From a virus, in IMG/VR virus record IMGVR_UViG_3300034198_003329, positions 1 to 31,400 of that record: a DNA stretch of 31,400 bases. The stretch is one strand, 5' to 3'. A program made the translations under genes and the position numbers. Of the stretch, positions 17,127 through 25,627 are shown piece after piece (position 1 is the stretch's first letter; each line of letters opens with the position of its first letter). The notes beneath the pieces were generated by a model that was given only the letters and a program-made list of their open reading frames with translations, had not been told where the DNA came from and made no database searches.

Positions 17127-19067
17127 ATGCTAATAGATCAAGCTGGAGAATTAATTGCTGATGTAATGACTGCTAATCGCAGCCTTTCTTCCATACCATC
17201 TGCCTCTGCTATATTAGATGCATCTAATTATACTTTTCATGCTATTAGTTATGGTAAAGATGCCGATGGTTTTAGGCATCATGCACATGAAATAATAAAT
17301 ACTGTTGACTCTATAATTCCCTCCAGAAAAACTTTAGTAATTTTTGGAGGGGCAGACTCCTCGGGTGTCAACAATCAAACTTGGGAATTATCTGGAACTT
17401 CTTGGAGTTCAGTGTCATTAACAACCAATCCAGGAATACGCATAAAACATTCTACAGCATACGATTCAACTAGAGGTAGATTAGTATTATTTGGTGGGTA
17501 TTCTGGAAACGTTCCTGTATTTTATGGAGATACTTGGGAGTTAAGCAGCAGTATAAGTTCAACAAGTTGGAATTTAATTTCGACAAGTGGACCATCGCCT
17601 AGAGAAGGCGCTGCGATGGCTTACGATTCTATTTCTAGTAGAACTTTATTATTTGGCGGTAGATCAATACAGGGAAATTTAATTACATATAAAAATGATT
17701 TATGGTCATGGGATGGTACTAATTGGACAGAATTAGTTCATACTAACAGACCTTCCGCAAGAGCTTTTCATAAAATAGTGTTTGATAGTTCTAGAAATCG
17801 TTTAGTTTTATTTGGTGGTGGAATTTCTGGGGGCAAGTTAGGGGACACCTGGGAATGGGGTGGAAGTTCTTGGACCAGAGTTTCAACCACAGGCCCTTCA
17901 AGTAGGCAAGACTTTGGTATGGTTTATGATAGCTATAACTCAAAAACTGTCTTGTATGGGGGAGAGGATTCTACTGGCGCATCAAAGGATGATGTGTGGT
18001 CTTGGAACGGAACATCCTGGTCCCAGGTAACTCCAACAGGGGCTGGTGGTGCTGGTAGAAGAAAATTGCACGGTATGGTCTTTTGCCCAGATAGAAATCA
18101 ATCTTTAGTTTTTGGAGGATTTAATCCAAATTCTCCTAATACTTATTATCGTGATACTTGGGCTTTTAATTATACTGTAAGTCCATTTTGGTCCCTAATA
18201 TCAACTTCTGGACCTAGTGGGCGTATTCAACATAGTGTAGATTATTTTGATAATAAAAACCCCACACAAATAATGACTCCTAATGATGGGATTATAAAAG
18301 TTTTATCTTATGAGCCTATCTCAGTTTCTAGTTACCATACTTTAGCTACAGCCTCAGGTTTATTTAGTAGTTATAAATTATTACCTAATTCAATAAAACC
18401 AACTGATACTAGATTGGAATCTAACTCAACAGTTACCTTATACTCTACTAATGTACCCGATGTTGGGCATTGCTTAAATTCATATTTAAATTCAAATTTA
18501 TCTTCTTATAGTCATTTAGTAGGTTGCTTCCCAGCAGCTAGTGGAACCAAATACTGGATGATATCCTCAACATTTAATCCAAGCTCTAATATCATTATAT
18601 CTGGAACGTTGTCCAGTGTTTATAATCAGCAAAAAATAATGGACATGTCTGGATTTTTAACTTTTGTTGAAGAATCTTTAGCTGTTCAAAATGAATTATT
18701 AGCTACTGAAAATTATTTATCTGGTGCTTTAAGAACAACCCCAAATGAGTTTCCTCAAAAAATAAGATTAGCTTGGGGCCTTTACCCAGGTGATGCAGGG
18801 TCATTACTATTGTTTGGGGGTATATACCACTTAGGTTTATGGTATTTAGACTTAAAAGAGATGTTAAAACAAGGTTATTATCCTCCTTATAACTTTAATG
18901 CACTAAATAATATAAGAAAATATAAGCTTTTTGCAAAGAAAACTTTTAATAAAGACTTATTATACCTAAATGACAATGGGTCTAATTCAGGATTTAAAAG
19001 TGTTTTTGAGCAAAATGCTCTTGGTGCTGACTGTATAAAATATATTTGGGATATAAAATTTTATTAA
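17127..19067 (+). CDS. Tail protein with inserted six-bladed kelch beta-propeller
   Basis: The product is 646 aa. Residues 1-62 (LIDQAGELIADVMTANRSL, then NYTFHAISYGKDADGF) and about 385-646 (DGIIKVLSYEPISVSSYHT to the end) look like one phage structural protein split in two. Between them, residues about 66-378 form kelch repeats. The FGG/YGG strands are at 73, 122, 176, 229, 277 and 329, spaced 48-54 residues, each followed by DTWEL/DLWSW/DVWSW and then SW or NW about 7 residues later. The next blade's AYDS or VFDS strand comes after a GPSxR turn. The last GRIQHSVDYF supplies the strand missing from blade 1, so the ring closes as six blades. Propellers bind proteins or glycans, so a receptor role is possible. 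The gene follows the gp7-like gene by one base with no Shine-Dalgarno. The kelch call is strong; the host protein is unnamed. Confidence 0.75.
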   Translation: MLIDQAGELIADVMTANRSLSSIPSASAILDASNYTFHAISYGKDADGFRHHAHEIINTVDSIIPSRKTLVIFGGADSSGVNNQTWELSGTSWSSVSLTTNPGIRIKHSTAYDSTRGRLVLFGGYSGNVPVFYGDTWELSSSISSTSWNLISTSGPSPREGAAMAYDSISSRTLLFGGRSIQGNLITYKNDLWSWDGTNWTELVHTNRPSARAFHKIVFDSSRNRLVLFGGGISGGKLGDTWEWGGSSWTRVSTTGPSSRQDFGMVYDSYNSKTVLYGGEDSTGASKDDVWSWNGTSWSQVTPTGAGGAGRRKLHGMVFCPDRNQSLVFGGFNPNSPNTYYRDTWAFNYTVSPFWSLISTSGPSGRIQHSVDYFDNKNPTQIMTPNDGIIKVLSYEPISVSSYHTLATASGLFSSYKLLPNSIKPTDTRLESNSTVTLYSTNVPDVGHCLNSYLNSNLSSYSHLVGCFPAASGTKYWMISSTFNPSSNIIISGTLSSVYNQQKIMDMSGFLTFVEESLAVQNELLATENYLSGALRTTPNEFPQKIRLAWGLYPGDAGSLLLFGGIYHLGLWYLDLKEMLKQGYYPPYNFNALNNIRKYKLFAKKTFNKDLLYLNDNGSNSGFKSVFEQNALGADCIKYIWDIKFY

Positions 19068-19070
19068 TTT

Positions 19071-19682
19071 ATGATATTAAATTTATTAGAAGAATTGGAT
19101 ATTAAAGGTCACTTAACCATTTCTAAGGTCTATTCAAATGGATCTGAGGAGATTGTATTTGATGATCATAATATAATTGTATCAGGGATGGGTGTGGCTT
19201 TAGCACATTTATTTTCTTTATCTGAGTCTAATTCAATACTAGATTATCAAATTGATAGGTTTCAATTAGGTGTATCTGGCCTAACTGCTTATGAGGTAAG
19301 CACTACTAATAAATTAACTAGACCACTAAGTAGTATATCTGAATATGCTGGGACGGCTGGAAATATACTTGTCGATAAAGTATATCAAATAAAAAATAAT
19401 GTAATTGATACTACTGAAGTTTGTTATGGTTTAATACCTCAACAAAATATAACTCGTATAGATCCAAATACAGTTAGATACACAATATTTATTGATCAAG
19501 ATTCTTGTAATAATATCACAAGAGGTGGTTCTGCTGCTTCAATAAACGAGATAGGATTATTTATAAAAAATATAAAAAATAATAATCCTGCTGCACCTAT
19601 TTTAGTTGCTTATAGAGTCTTTAGTAATATCATAAAGACCTCAGATTTTTCTTTAGTTTTTAGATGGAGTATAAACTTCTAA
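19071..19682 (+). CDS. Putative tail/baseplate connector protein (203 aa)
   Basis: The family is not named with confidence. The protein starts with a short helix and strands (KGHLTISKVYSNGSEEIVFD). It has a Gly-containing stretch, IIVSGMGVALAHLF, at about 35-48, and ends with ILVAYRVFSNIIKTSDFSLV and then FRWSINF. Endings of the form 'aYr.F..i.Kt..f.l.f.W.I.f' occur in phage peripheral baseplate and fibre-connector proteins, where the C-terminal strands join a larger assembly. NEIGLFIKN (about 165-173) is a similar structural strand. It lies 3 bases after the kelch protein and 1 base before the beta-helix fibre, so it may link these to the wedge, in the slot where T4 has gp8/gp9. No clear ribosome site is seen. 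Confidence 0.45.
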   Translation: MILNLLEELDIKGHLTISKVYSNGSEEIVFDDHNIIVSGMGVALAHLFSLSESNSILDYQIDRFQLGVSGLTAYEVSTTNKLTRPLSSISEYAGTAGNILVDKVYQIKNNVIDTTEVCYGLIPQQNITRIDPNTVRYTIFIDQDSCNNITRGGSAASINEIGLFIKNIKNNNPAAPILVAYRVFSNIIKTSDFSLVFRWSINF

Positions 19683-19683
19683 C

Positions 19684-22600
19684 ATGTTTTTAAAAGACGA
19701 CCTTTACACTGGAACTGGTTCTACTAAACTTTATCATTGCTGGACTGATAAGGTAACTAAGTTTGATTCAAGTTCATTTTATAACTGGGAACAAGATAAT
19801 ATGCCAGTTTATGACCTTGATGAAAGAACCCATTACCTATGGGAGCAATTAGGATTTCCAACTTCTAGCATAGCTGGAGTAATGTTGGTTGTCTCTTCTA
19901 CTGCATCTGATAGCGACATAGTATGTAATAAAAATGTATTTAGATCAGTTAGTTCTGCAATAGCAGCATTACCACAAACTATAAATTTTCCAATAATTAT
20001 TGAAGTTGCTAGTTTTGGTGATTTAGGAAATTTAATTTTAAATAATTTTAAATTCGGTCCAAAAGGTTCACTTGAAATTATTAATAGAAACTTCTCTAAA
20101 GGAGATGCTGAAGTATCTGGAAACTTAAACTTCAATAATGGTGGAAATCAAAAATTATTTGTTAATTATGGTAATGCTGATTCATCAGTCTTTAATCCAC
20201 ACTCATACTTATCTTCAGTAGCGTTAACCAGCACTATTGAATCCGCAGGTGCCGGAGTAGGATCAACCTTTTCAGTTCGTGGAGGATTTTTACAAGCTTC
20301 AGCTTTGAGTTTAAGCTGCTCAATATTTAGCTCACTTACTGATACAAGATTAACATCTAACTTAAATGGATTTATTAGTTTATATAAAAATAATACAAAT
20401 AAATTCTCAAGAGGTTCTTTAGTAGAGGATGATCAGAATAGTCGAAGCCCATTTAATTCAACTTCATCAACCATAGATTTTACTACTTATGATTTAAATC
20501 CTTTGGCATCAGATGGTGTTCATACTTATGATGCTAGCACGCTAGATCTCTTAACTAATAATACTTTATATCTAAATTCTTTTGAAGCTAACTCGCCCGT
20601 TAGAGGTTTATTTTTCGGAAATAAATTATTTAAAGTTGTTATAAATAATTGTGAAGGTCCTATTTATCTTAGAAATTTCTTCTTAGATGGTGGTGGAATT
20701 AATTTATCAAATAATAATTACGGTATTGAAATTAATAATTCCACAAATATTTATTTAGAAAATACTGTAGTTACAAGATATAGAAAAGCTGGATTAATTT
20801 TTAACAATTCAAACGTAAATCTATTAAGAGGTTGTGTTGCTACTAGAATTTATGATTTTGATTCTACAAATAGATTGACGGGACCTTGGTCAATTAAATC
20901 AAAATATATCTTAGCTAATGATGGAACTCAAGTATCAAATGAAGATTCTGGTGCAGGACTAATTTCAAATAATAGCATTATTACTGTAAGCTCTACTAGA
21001 GTAATAGAAGAGAGTTTACAACAAAGTAATGTTTTATCCAGGCACGGAAGTTATTTTAATTCGTTTTACCCATTTATAAATGCTAATTACATATTTGATT
21101 TTAGCAAAAACTCTAATGGAATTATATTAAATAATTCAGTATTACAAGGTGGAGATAAATATTATTCAGATATATCTAATCATTATAAATATCAAATAAA
21201 TTTTGATATTTATAATAACGTTGGCTATGGAATTAAATCTATAAATTCAAAAATTTCTTTTGATGGTCGATTAAATATTTTTGAAAATTTAAATGGAATT
21301 CTTCTTGATTCGTCGGTATTTGAAATTGATAAAGCTACTTTAGTATACAATCAAAAAATTGCGGTAGAATCAAATAATTCAAATATTATTTATAATAAAA
21401 ATTTGGTTAATTATGGGTCGTATGAGAGACCTTATAGACCATTAATGTTTAGTGGTAACGGACAACATTTAGTTTTAAATAATTCAAATATGAATCCAGT
21501 ATTTACTTCAGGCATGGATTCTATTTATGAAGAAATTATTTTTGATAGACCAATAGGGAGATTAAATTCAACTTTAAAACAAATTATACCTTCTGTTGAA
21601 ATTAAAAATAATTCAAAGGCTGTCTTAGTTTCCCCATATATGAAAAGAGATTCTAATCATTCTACTATTGCTGCCGCTGCTGCTTGCAAAGGTTCTGAAA
21701 TATCTGTTTTAAATAATTCAAAATTAAATATAAAGGGAACTAAGAATTATGCTACTAGAGTTTTTGGTCCGCAGGGAAGAGTTTTCCAAAGTAATATAGC
21801 CGCAATATATGCAGGTAATAAATCAACTATTGAGATAAATGGTCCAACAGTAATCGCGCAATATGGTATAGATTTATTAGCTGAAAGTAATTCTACTATT
21901 AGTATGAATCCTCACAAATCTATAGATAATAGATCTATAGATTTAAGTTCATTTAATTTATTAGATAGTGGAAATCATACCGCAGTTGAATTACATAGCA
22001 CTAGAGCCTGTGTTGTTATTGATGATCATTCAACATTTGATGTAAAAGATTTAGGATCTTGTAAAACTTCCTGGACCAGATCAAATATTTATAGTAGTTT
22101 AATTCTTAGTGGATTAGATTATTCTGATCAGATTGAGATATTAGATCCCTATGTAAGTGCAGGTAGTTTACAATTCTATCCAAATCCAATAGGGTCTTAT
22201 AATAATGCCCTGGGGACTTTCCCAGGTATTGATACCTTAGCTTCGTTAACATCTGAAAAATTTACAGCAAATTCAAATCCAGGATTACATTATTTAAAAA
22301 GTCCCTCAGTAACATCTGTTTTTGATTACAGTGCTGTTACTGCCGGTGGTTACTGTGTCAGAGCATTAAATAATAGTTTAGTAAATATTCATAATGTTAA
22401 CTTCCCTTGCGGATGGTGGCAAACTTCTGCACCTTACTATGATAATACTATAGGAATAAATTCAGGTGGTTATTGTTCTAAATTGTTTATTTGGAATATT
22501 GCTGATACCTCTCAGTTAAAAGCTTCTTATCTTTCTGTCAGTGGATTATATCCAAGAACGGCAGGTTATTATGGCCCAAGCGGGCTTTGGGCTAGTGGAG

Positions 22601-23160
22601 GTAGCACTAGAGTGGCTAGTGGAATGCCTAGTTCTACCCCAGATACTAGTTCAGTATCCATTTTGGATTATTTTGGTGCAGCGGCAACCAATTTAAATCC
22701 ATTTGGAAAAACTACAGCGCAGAATTATGGTCCATTTAGATTATACTTCTCTGTGGACCCAGTTGTATATGCACTGACAGAAGCGGCATCTAGTGTCAGT
22801 GGATTTGGTTATATCCCTCAAATATATTCTCAGGGATACCAACCAGTATCTGCTTTAGTGTGTAATTCAGATGTAAGTAATATTTACTCTGTAGCACTTC
22901 AAAGAAATTCTAGTAATATTATTGCTCCATCTGGATACTATTATGGATCTAGTATAATGAGTAACAATGGATTTATTAGAATTTCGTTAGATGAATCCGC
23001 AGCAGAGACATTTGCAAATGCTAAACATTGCTCTGTAGGTAAATCTGGTAATGCTAAATTGACATCAATTCATTATCCGTATACCTCAAAATTTGGAAGC
23101 TCTTATGGAGCTTTAGGAATTAAATCAGTTAACTTATTTGATATAGAGAGAGATAACTAA
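19684..23160 (+). CDS. Large beta-helix tail fibre / spike protein
   Basis: The product is 1158 aa. Residues 34-60 (NWEQDNMPVYDLDERTHYLW and on) look like a baseplate-attachment segment that is echoed in the next gene. From about 100 to 760 the sequence alternates short strands and Asn/Ser turns as in right-handed parallel beta-helices. A hydrophobic-x-N-N-S motif recurs at residues 351, 374, 429, 483, 564, 599, 642 and 677, consistent with an Asn ladder on one corner. Residues about 800-1158 are Tyr/Ser/Gly-rich and strand-rich, probably the distal receptor-contact part. No catalytic residues of a depolymerase could be identified by eye. GGAG lies about 14 bases before the ATG, and the stop shares a base with the next start. 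Confidence 0.65.
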   Translation: MFLKDDLYTGTGSTKLYHCWTDKVTKFDSSSFYNWEQDNMPVYDLDERTHYLWEQLGFPTSSIAGVMLVVSSTASDSDIVCNKNVFRSVSSAIAALPQTINFPIIIEVASFGDLGNLILNNFKFGPKGSLEIINRNFSKGDAEVSGNLNFNNGGNQKLFVNYGNADSSVFNPHSYLSSVALTSTIESAGAGVGSTFSVRGGFLQASALSLSCSIFSSLTDTRLTSNLNGFISLYKNNTNKFSRGSLVEDDQNSRSPFNSTSSTIDFTTYDLNPLASDGVHTYDASTLDLLTNNTLYLNSFEANSPVRGLFFGNKLFKVVINNCEGPIYLRNFFLDGGGINLSNNNYGIEINNSTNIYLENTVVTRYRKAGLIFNNSNVNLLRGCVATRIYDFDSTNRLTGPWSIKSKYILANDGTQVSNEDSGAGLISNNSIITVSSTRVIEESLQQSNVLSRHGSYFNSFYPFINANYIFDFSKNSNGIILNNSVLQGGDKYYSDISNHYKYQINFDIYNNVGYGIKSINSKISFDGRLNIFENLNGILLDSSVFEIDKATLVYNQKIAVESNNSNIIYNKNLVNYGSYERPYRPLMFSGNGQHLVLNNSNMNPVFTSGMDSIYEEIIFDRPIGRLNSTLKQIIPSVEIKNNSKAVLVSPYMKRDSNHSTIAAAAACKGSEISVLNNSKLNIKGTKNYATRVFGPQGRVFQSNIAAIYAGNKSTIEINGPTVIAQYGIDLLAESNSTISMNPHKSIDNRSIDLSSFNLLDSGNHTAVELHSTRACVVIDDHSTFDVKDLGSCKTSWTRSNIYSSLILSGLDYSDQIEILDPYVSAGSLQFYPNPIGSYNNALGTFPGIDTLASLTSEKFTANSNPGLHYLKSPSVTSVFDYSAVTAGGYCVRALNNSLVNIHNVNFPCGWWQTSAPYYDNTIGINSGGYCSKLFIWNIADTSQLKASYLSVSGLYPRTAGYYGPSGLWASGGSTRVASGMPSSTPDTSSVSILDYFGAAATNLNPFGKTTAQNYGPFRLYFSVDPVVYALTEAASSVSGFGYIPQIYSQGYQPVSALVCNSDVSNIYSVALQRNSSNIIAPSGYYYGSSIMSNNGFIRISLDESAAETFANAKHCSVGKSGNAKLTSIHYPYTSKFGSSYGALGIKSVNLFDIERDN

Positions 23161-25622
23161 TGGTAGACTACAACGATAGTTCATATAAATTTACTAATCC
23201 GATTAGATATTTTAAAGCTAATGATCCTATTTACTATGAAGTTGAAAATATACCTTTAAAACAACTTCAAGAAAATGATCTTTGGCTTAAGGATCAAATT
23301 ACTACCACGGTATCAAGAGTTAACTCTATAAAAGATGAATTTGATAGAAGTGGATTTAGTGAATTAAAACCTTACTGTGATGGAACTAATAATGTAGTTA
23401 AGGTAAAACCAGGGAGGTTTACTGCAAGAATAAATGATGCATATAACTTAACTCCTCTACAAATAATTAAAACTTTAACTGGTGGTAGTGCGGCATCAGG
23501 AGATTACAATTCATGGTCAGTAGACTCTTTAAACTCGGCAGACTTATCCAGTATCATAAGTAAATTTAGAAATGATAATCTAACTCAAACCGCATTAAAC
23601 ATGAACGGTTTAGTTGAGAGAGCCTTCAGTTATCCAGCTTGGATATCTGATAGATCAAGTGGGTATCAATTATCCTCGTCACCAGTTATAAGTAATGTTG
23701 CTACACCTGATAGCACTAAACAACCCCCTTATCCATTAATCCAAGCTCAACTTTGGAATTCATTTAATCAAGGCGGCACAACTAGTTATGTAATTCGTCA
23801 ATATGATAAGGATGCTGCAAATATTGGATTTGCATCTTTAGGTTCTGCTGAATCAGAATTTATTAAAAAATGGAGAGGCGTTGCCAGAACTTCAGTTGTT
23901 GATATTCCTGATGAATTGTCTATAACTATTCCAGAATTTAATACTAATGATTTTTATTATTATAACGAACAAAATCAAAGAATAATTTTAAATAATGCTT
24001 CACAAAGAATTGATCTTTTGTTCGTATATTCAAAGCCCGTAGATTCTTCGGGGGCGACTGTTGCTAAATTTGATAATCTTGGAAAGCCAACCACAATTAC
24101 TAAGGCTGAATTAGGATTAGTTCGTGGTGCTGGAATAGGGTTAGACTTTTTTAATTACCCACAAGAATTGAAAAAATTATTAAGTGCTAGGGTATCTAAT
24201 TCAGACGGAACTTTAAAAATTCTCCCTCATGTTGGGGATCAAAATGGCTCCAATAATGGATTTAAAGTATCTGGTAGTTTCATAAAGGGATCATTTCCTT
24301 CTCCAGATGACTTAATGAATTTAACTCCATTGTTAGATGAGGAGTTAGCTAATAATCATTATGCACTAATTGGCCAATCAATTCTCCCAATAGCTTACAT
24401 TGTCGTAAGAAGGGATGCACAATTTAATAATAATGCTGTTAGAATAATTACTACTAGTAATATTATTGATATTAGACCTTTCTTTAGAACTACAGAACTT
24501 TCATATAATGAACGTGCTGGTATCGCTGCTGCTGTGCCCGCACCATCATTAGCTAATCCAGTTGTAACCCAAGCTGAATTAGATTATGAAATAAAAAGAA
24601 CTTATGCAAATATTGTTAGTGAAATAAGATCTGGTGGATCTGGACTTTTAAAGTCTCAAATATTGGCCACAGGAATAATTCAAGGTGGATTCTACTATGG
24701 TGTGGAAGGTTCTATAGCAAGAAGATTAAGGTATTCAACTTCTAAAACTGCGGAACAGGTAAAAACTGAAGTTAGAAATTTATTTAAATATACAAGAGAT
24801 ATTCCTGATTTACCTGAATGGGATTTAGCAAATTGGTGTGCAAATATTACTGGTCCTGGATTATTACCTAATGATAGAATTAATAGAATTACTTTAGCTA
24901 ATTATAATAATTTATTATTTGGAACATTAGCTAGAAATCCAAATATGTCATTATTTACTAGCCCAACAGATATTACCTCATGGGAAGATACAGCTACATT
25001 TAATTTATTTGGTGGTAAATCAGGTAAGACTCCCCCCCCTAATACGGCTGGTGGCCCAGCTTTAAATGTTCAAAACCCTATTACTATACATTATATAAAA
25101 AAGAAAATAAAATTAAGTGGATTATCTGATGCTGGATTTTCTAGTTATAATGTAAATGTTCAATATTTAAATTGCTGTCCAATAACAGGAAAATCTTATA
25201 GAGCTAATACTTCAACAACAAATAATACAGGTGGAGTACTCACAGCAGACAATTTTTTGCAAAATACAGTTCAAGGAATTTGGGTAGAAAAAAGTAAAAA
25301 TGAACTTGGTAGTAATGAAGATTATTTTACAATATATGTTGCAATAGCTGCTAATGATAATGAGTATTTAGCATTTAACAATGTTAACGGTGCCGCAAAA
25401 TATGATATGTCCATTTTAGCTAATAGAAAAAGTGATAGCTTTGTAGGATTCTCTGTAATTAATAGTAAAATGCCAATATCAGGAGATGCAGATAATATTA
25501 ATAATACTGGATTGGCTGTGTATCCAACTATTCAATTTGAAGTTGTTGGAATTCCAAATAACTTCCCTGGAACAAACATGTCTTTTGGTGGTATAGAGCC
25601 GATAATTTCAGTACTAGGTTAA
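23160..25622 (+). CDS. Tail fibre / baseplate-associated structural protein
   Basis: The product is 820 aa. The N-terminus (residues 14-46: NPIRYFKANDPIYYEVENIP, then LKQLQENDLWLKDQI) repeats the layout of the segment in the upstream beta-helix fibre: an aromatic strand, a D/V-N-M/I-P turn, then a Leu-rich helix. This suggests that both proteins dock on the same kind of site. GRFTARINDAYNLTPLQII (about 83-101) follows. The centre and C-terminus are mixed strands with Asn and Ser and no recognised enzymatic motif. The start codon overlaps the previous stop by one base. An eight-cytosine run at 25032-25039 encodes part of a Pro triplet. Function as a fibre or its adaptor is inferred from position, size and the shared N-terminus. 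Confidence 0.55.
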   Translation: MVDYNDSSYKFTNPIRYFKANDPIYYEVENIPLKQLQENDLWLKDQITTTVSRVNSIKDEFDRSGFSELKPYCDGTNNVVKVKPGRFTARINDAYNLTPLQIIKTLTGGSAASGDYNSWSVDSLNSADLSSIISKFRNDNLTQTALNMNGLVERAFSYPAWISDRSSGYQLSSSPVISNVATPDSTKQPPYPLIQAQLWNSFNQGGTTSYVIRQYDKDAANIGFASLGSAESEFIKKWRGVARTSVVDIPDELSITIPEFNTNDFYYYNEQNQRIILNNASQRIDLLFVYSKPVDSSGATVAKFDNLGKPTTITKAELGLVRGAGIGLDFFNYPQELKKLLSARVSNSDGTLKILPHVGDQNGSNNGFKVSGSFIKGSFPSPDDLMNLTPLLDEELANNHYALIGQSILPIAYIVVRRDAQFNNNAVRIITTSNIIDIRPFFRTTELSYNERAGIAAAVPAPSLANPVVTQAELDYEIKRTYANIVSEIRSGGSGLLKSQILATGIIQGGFYYGVEGSIARRLRYSTSKTAEQVKTEVRNLFKYTRDIPDLPEWDLANWCANITGPGLLPNDRINRITLANYNNLLFGTLARNPNMSLFTSPTDITSWEDTATFNLFGGKSGKTPPPNTAGGPALNVQNPITIHYIKKKIKLSGLSDAGFSSYNVNVQYLNCCPITGKSYRANTSTTNNTGGVLTADNFLQNTVQGIWVEKSKNELGSNEDYFTIYVAIAANDNEYLAFNNVNGAAKYDMSILANRKSDSFVGFSVINSKMPISGDADNINNTGLAVYPTIQFEVVGIPNNFPGTNMSFGGIEPIISVLG
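25032..25039 (+). repeat. Homopolymer C8 tract inside a fibre gene
   Basis: Eight consecutive cytosines encode KTPPPN in the 820-aa fibre protein. Long C or G runs are rare in this A+T-rich region. Such tracts can slip during replication and switch a downstream reading frame off and on. The tract is directly visible; slippage is only a possibility. Confidence 0.6.
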
Positions 25623-25627
25623 CAATA

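Noticed and set aside
18801-18860. A seventh kelch blade in the C-terminal part (LLLFGGIYHLGLWYLDL).
   Set aside because: It is about 230 residues after the sixth blade, lacks the AYD strand and the SW position, and the six earlier repeats already close the ring.
19684-25622. Diversity-generating retroelement acting on the fibre genes.
   Set aside because: No reverse transcriptase gene and no template/variable repeat pair was seen in the window.
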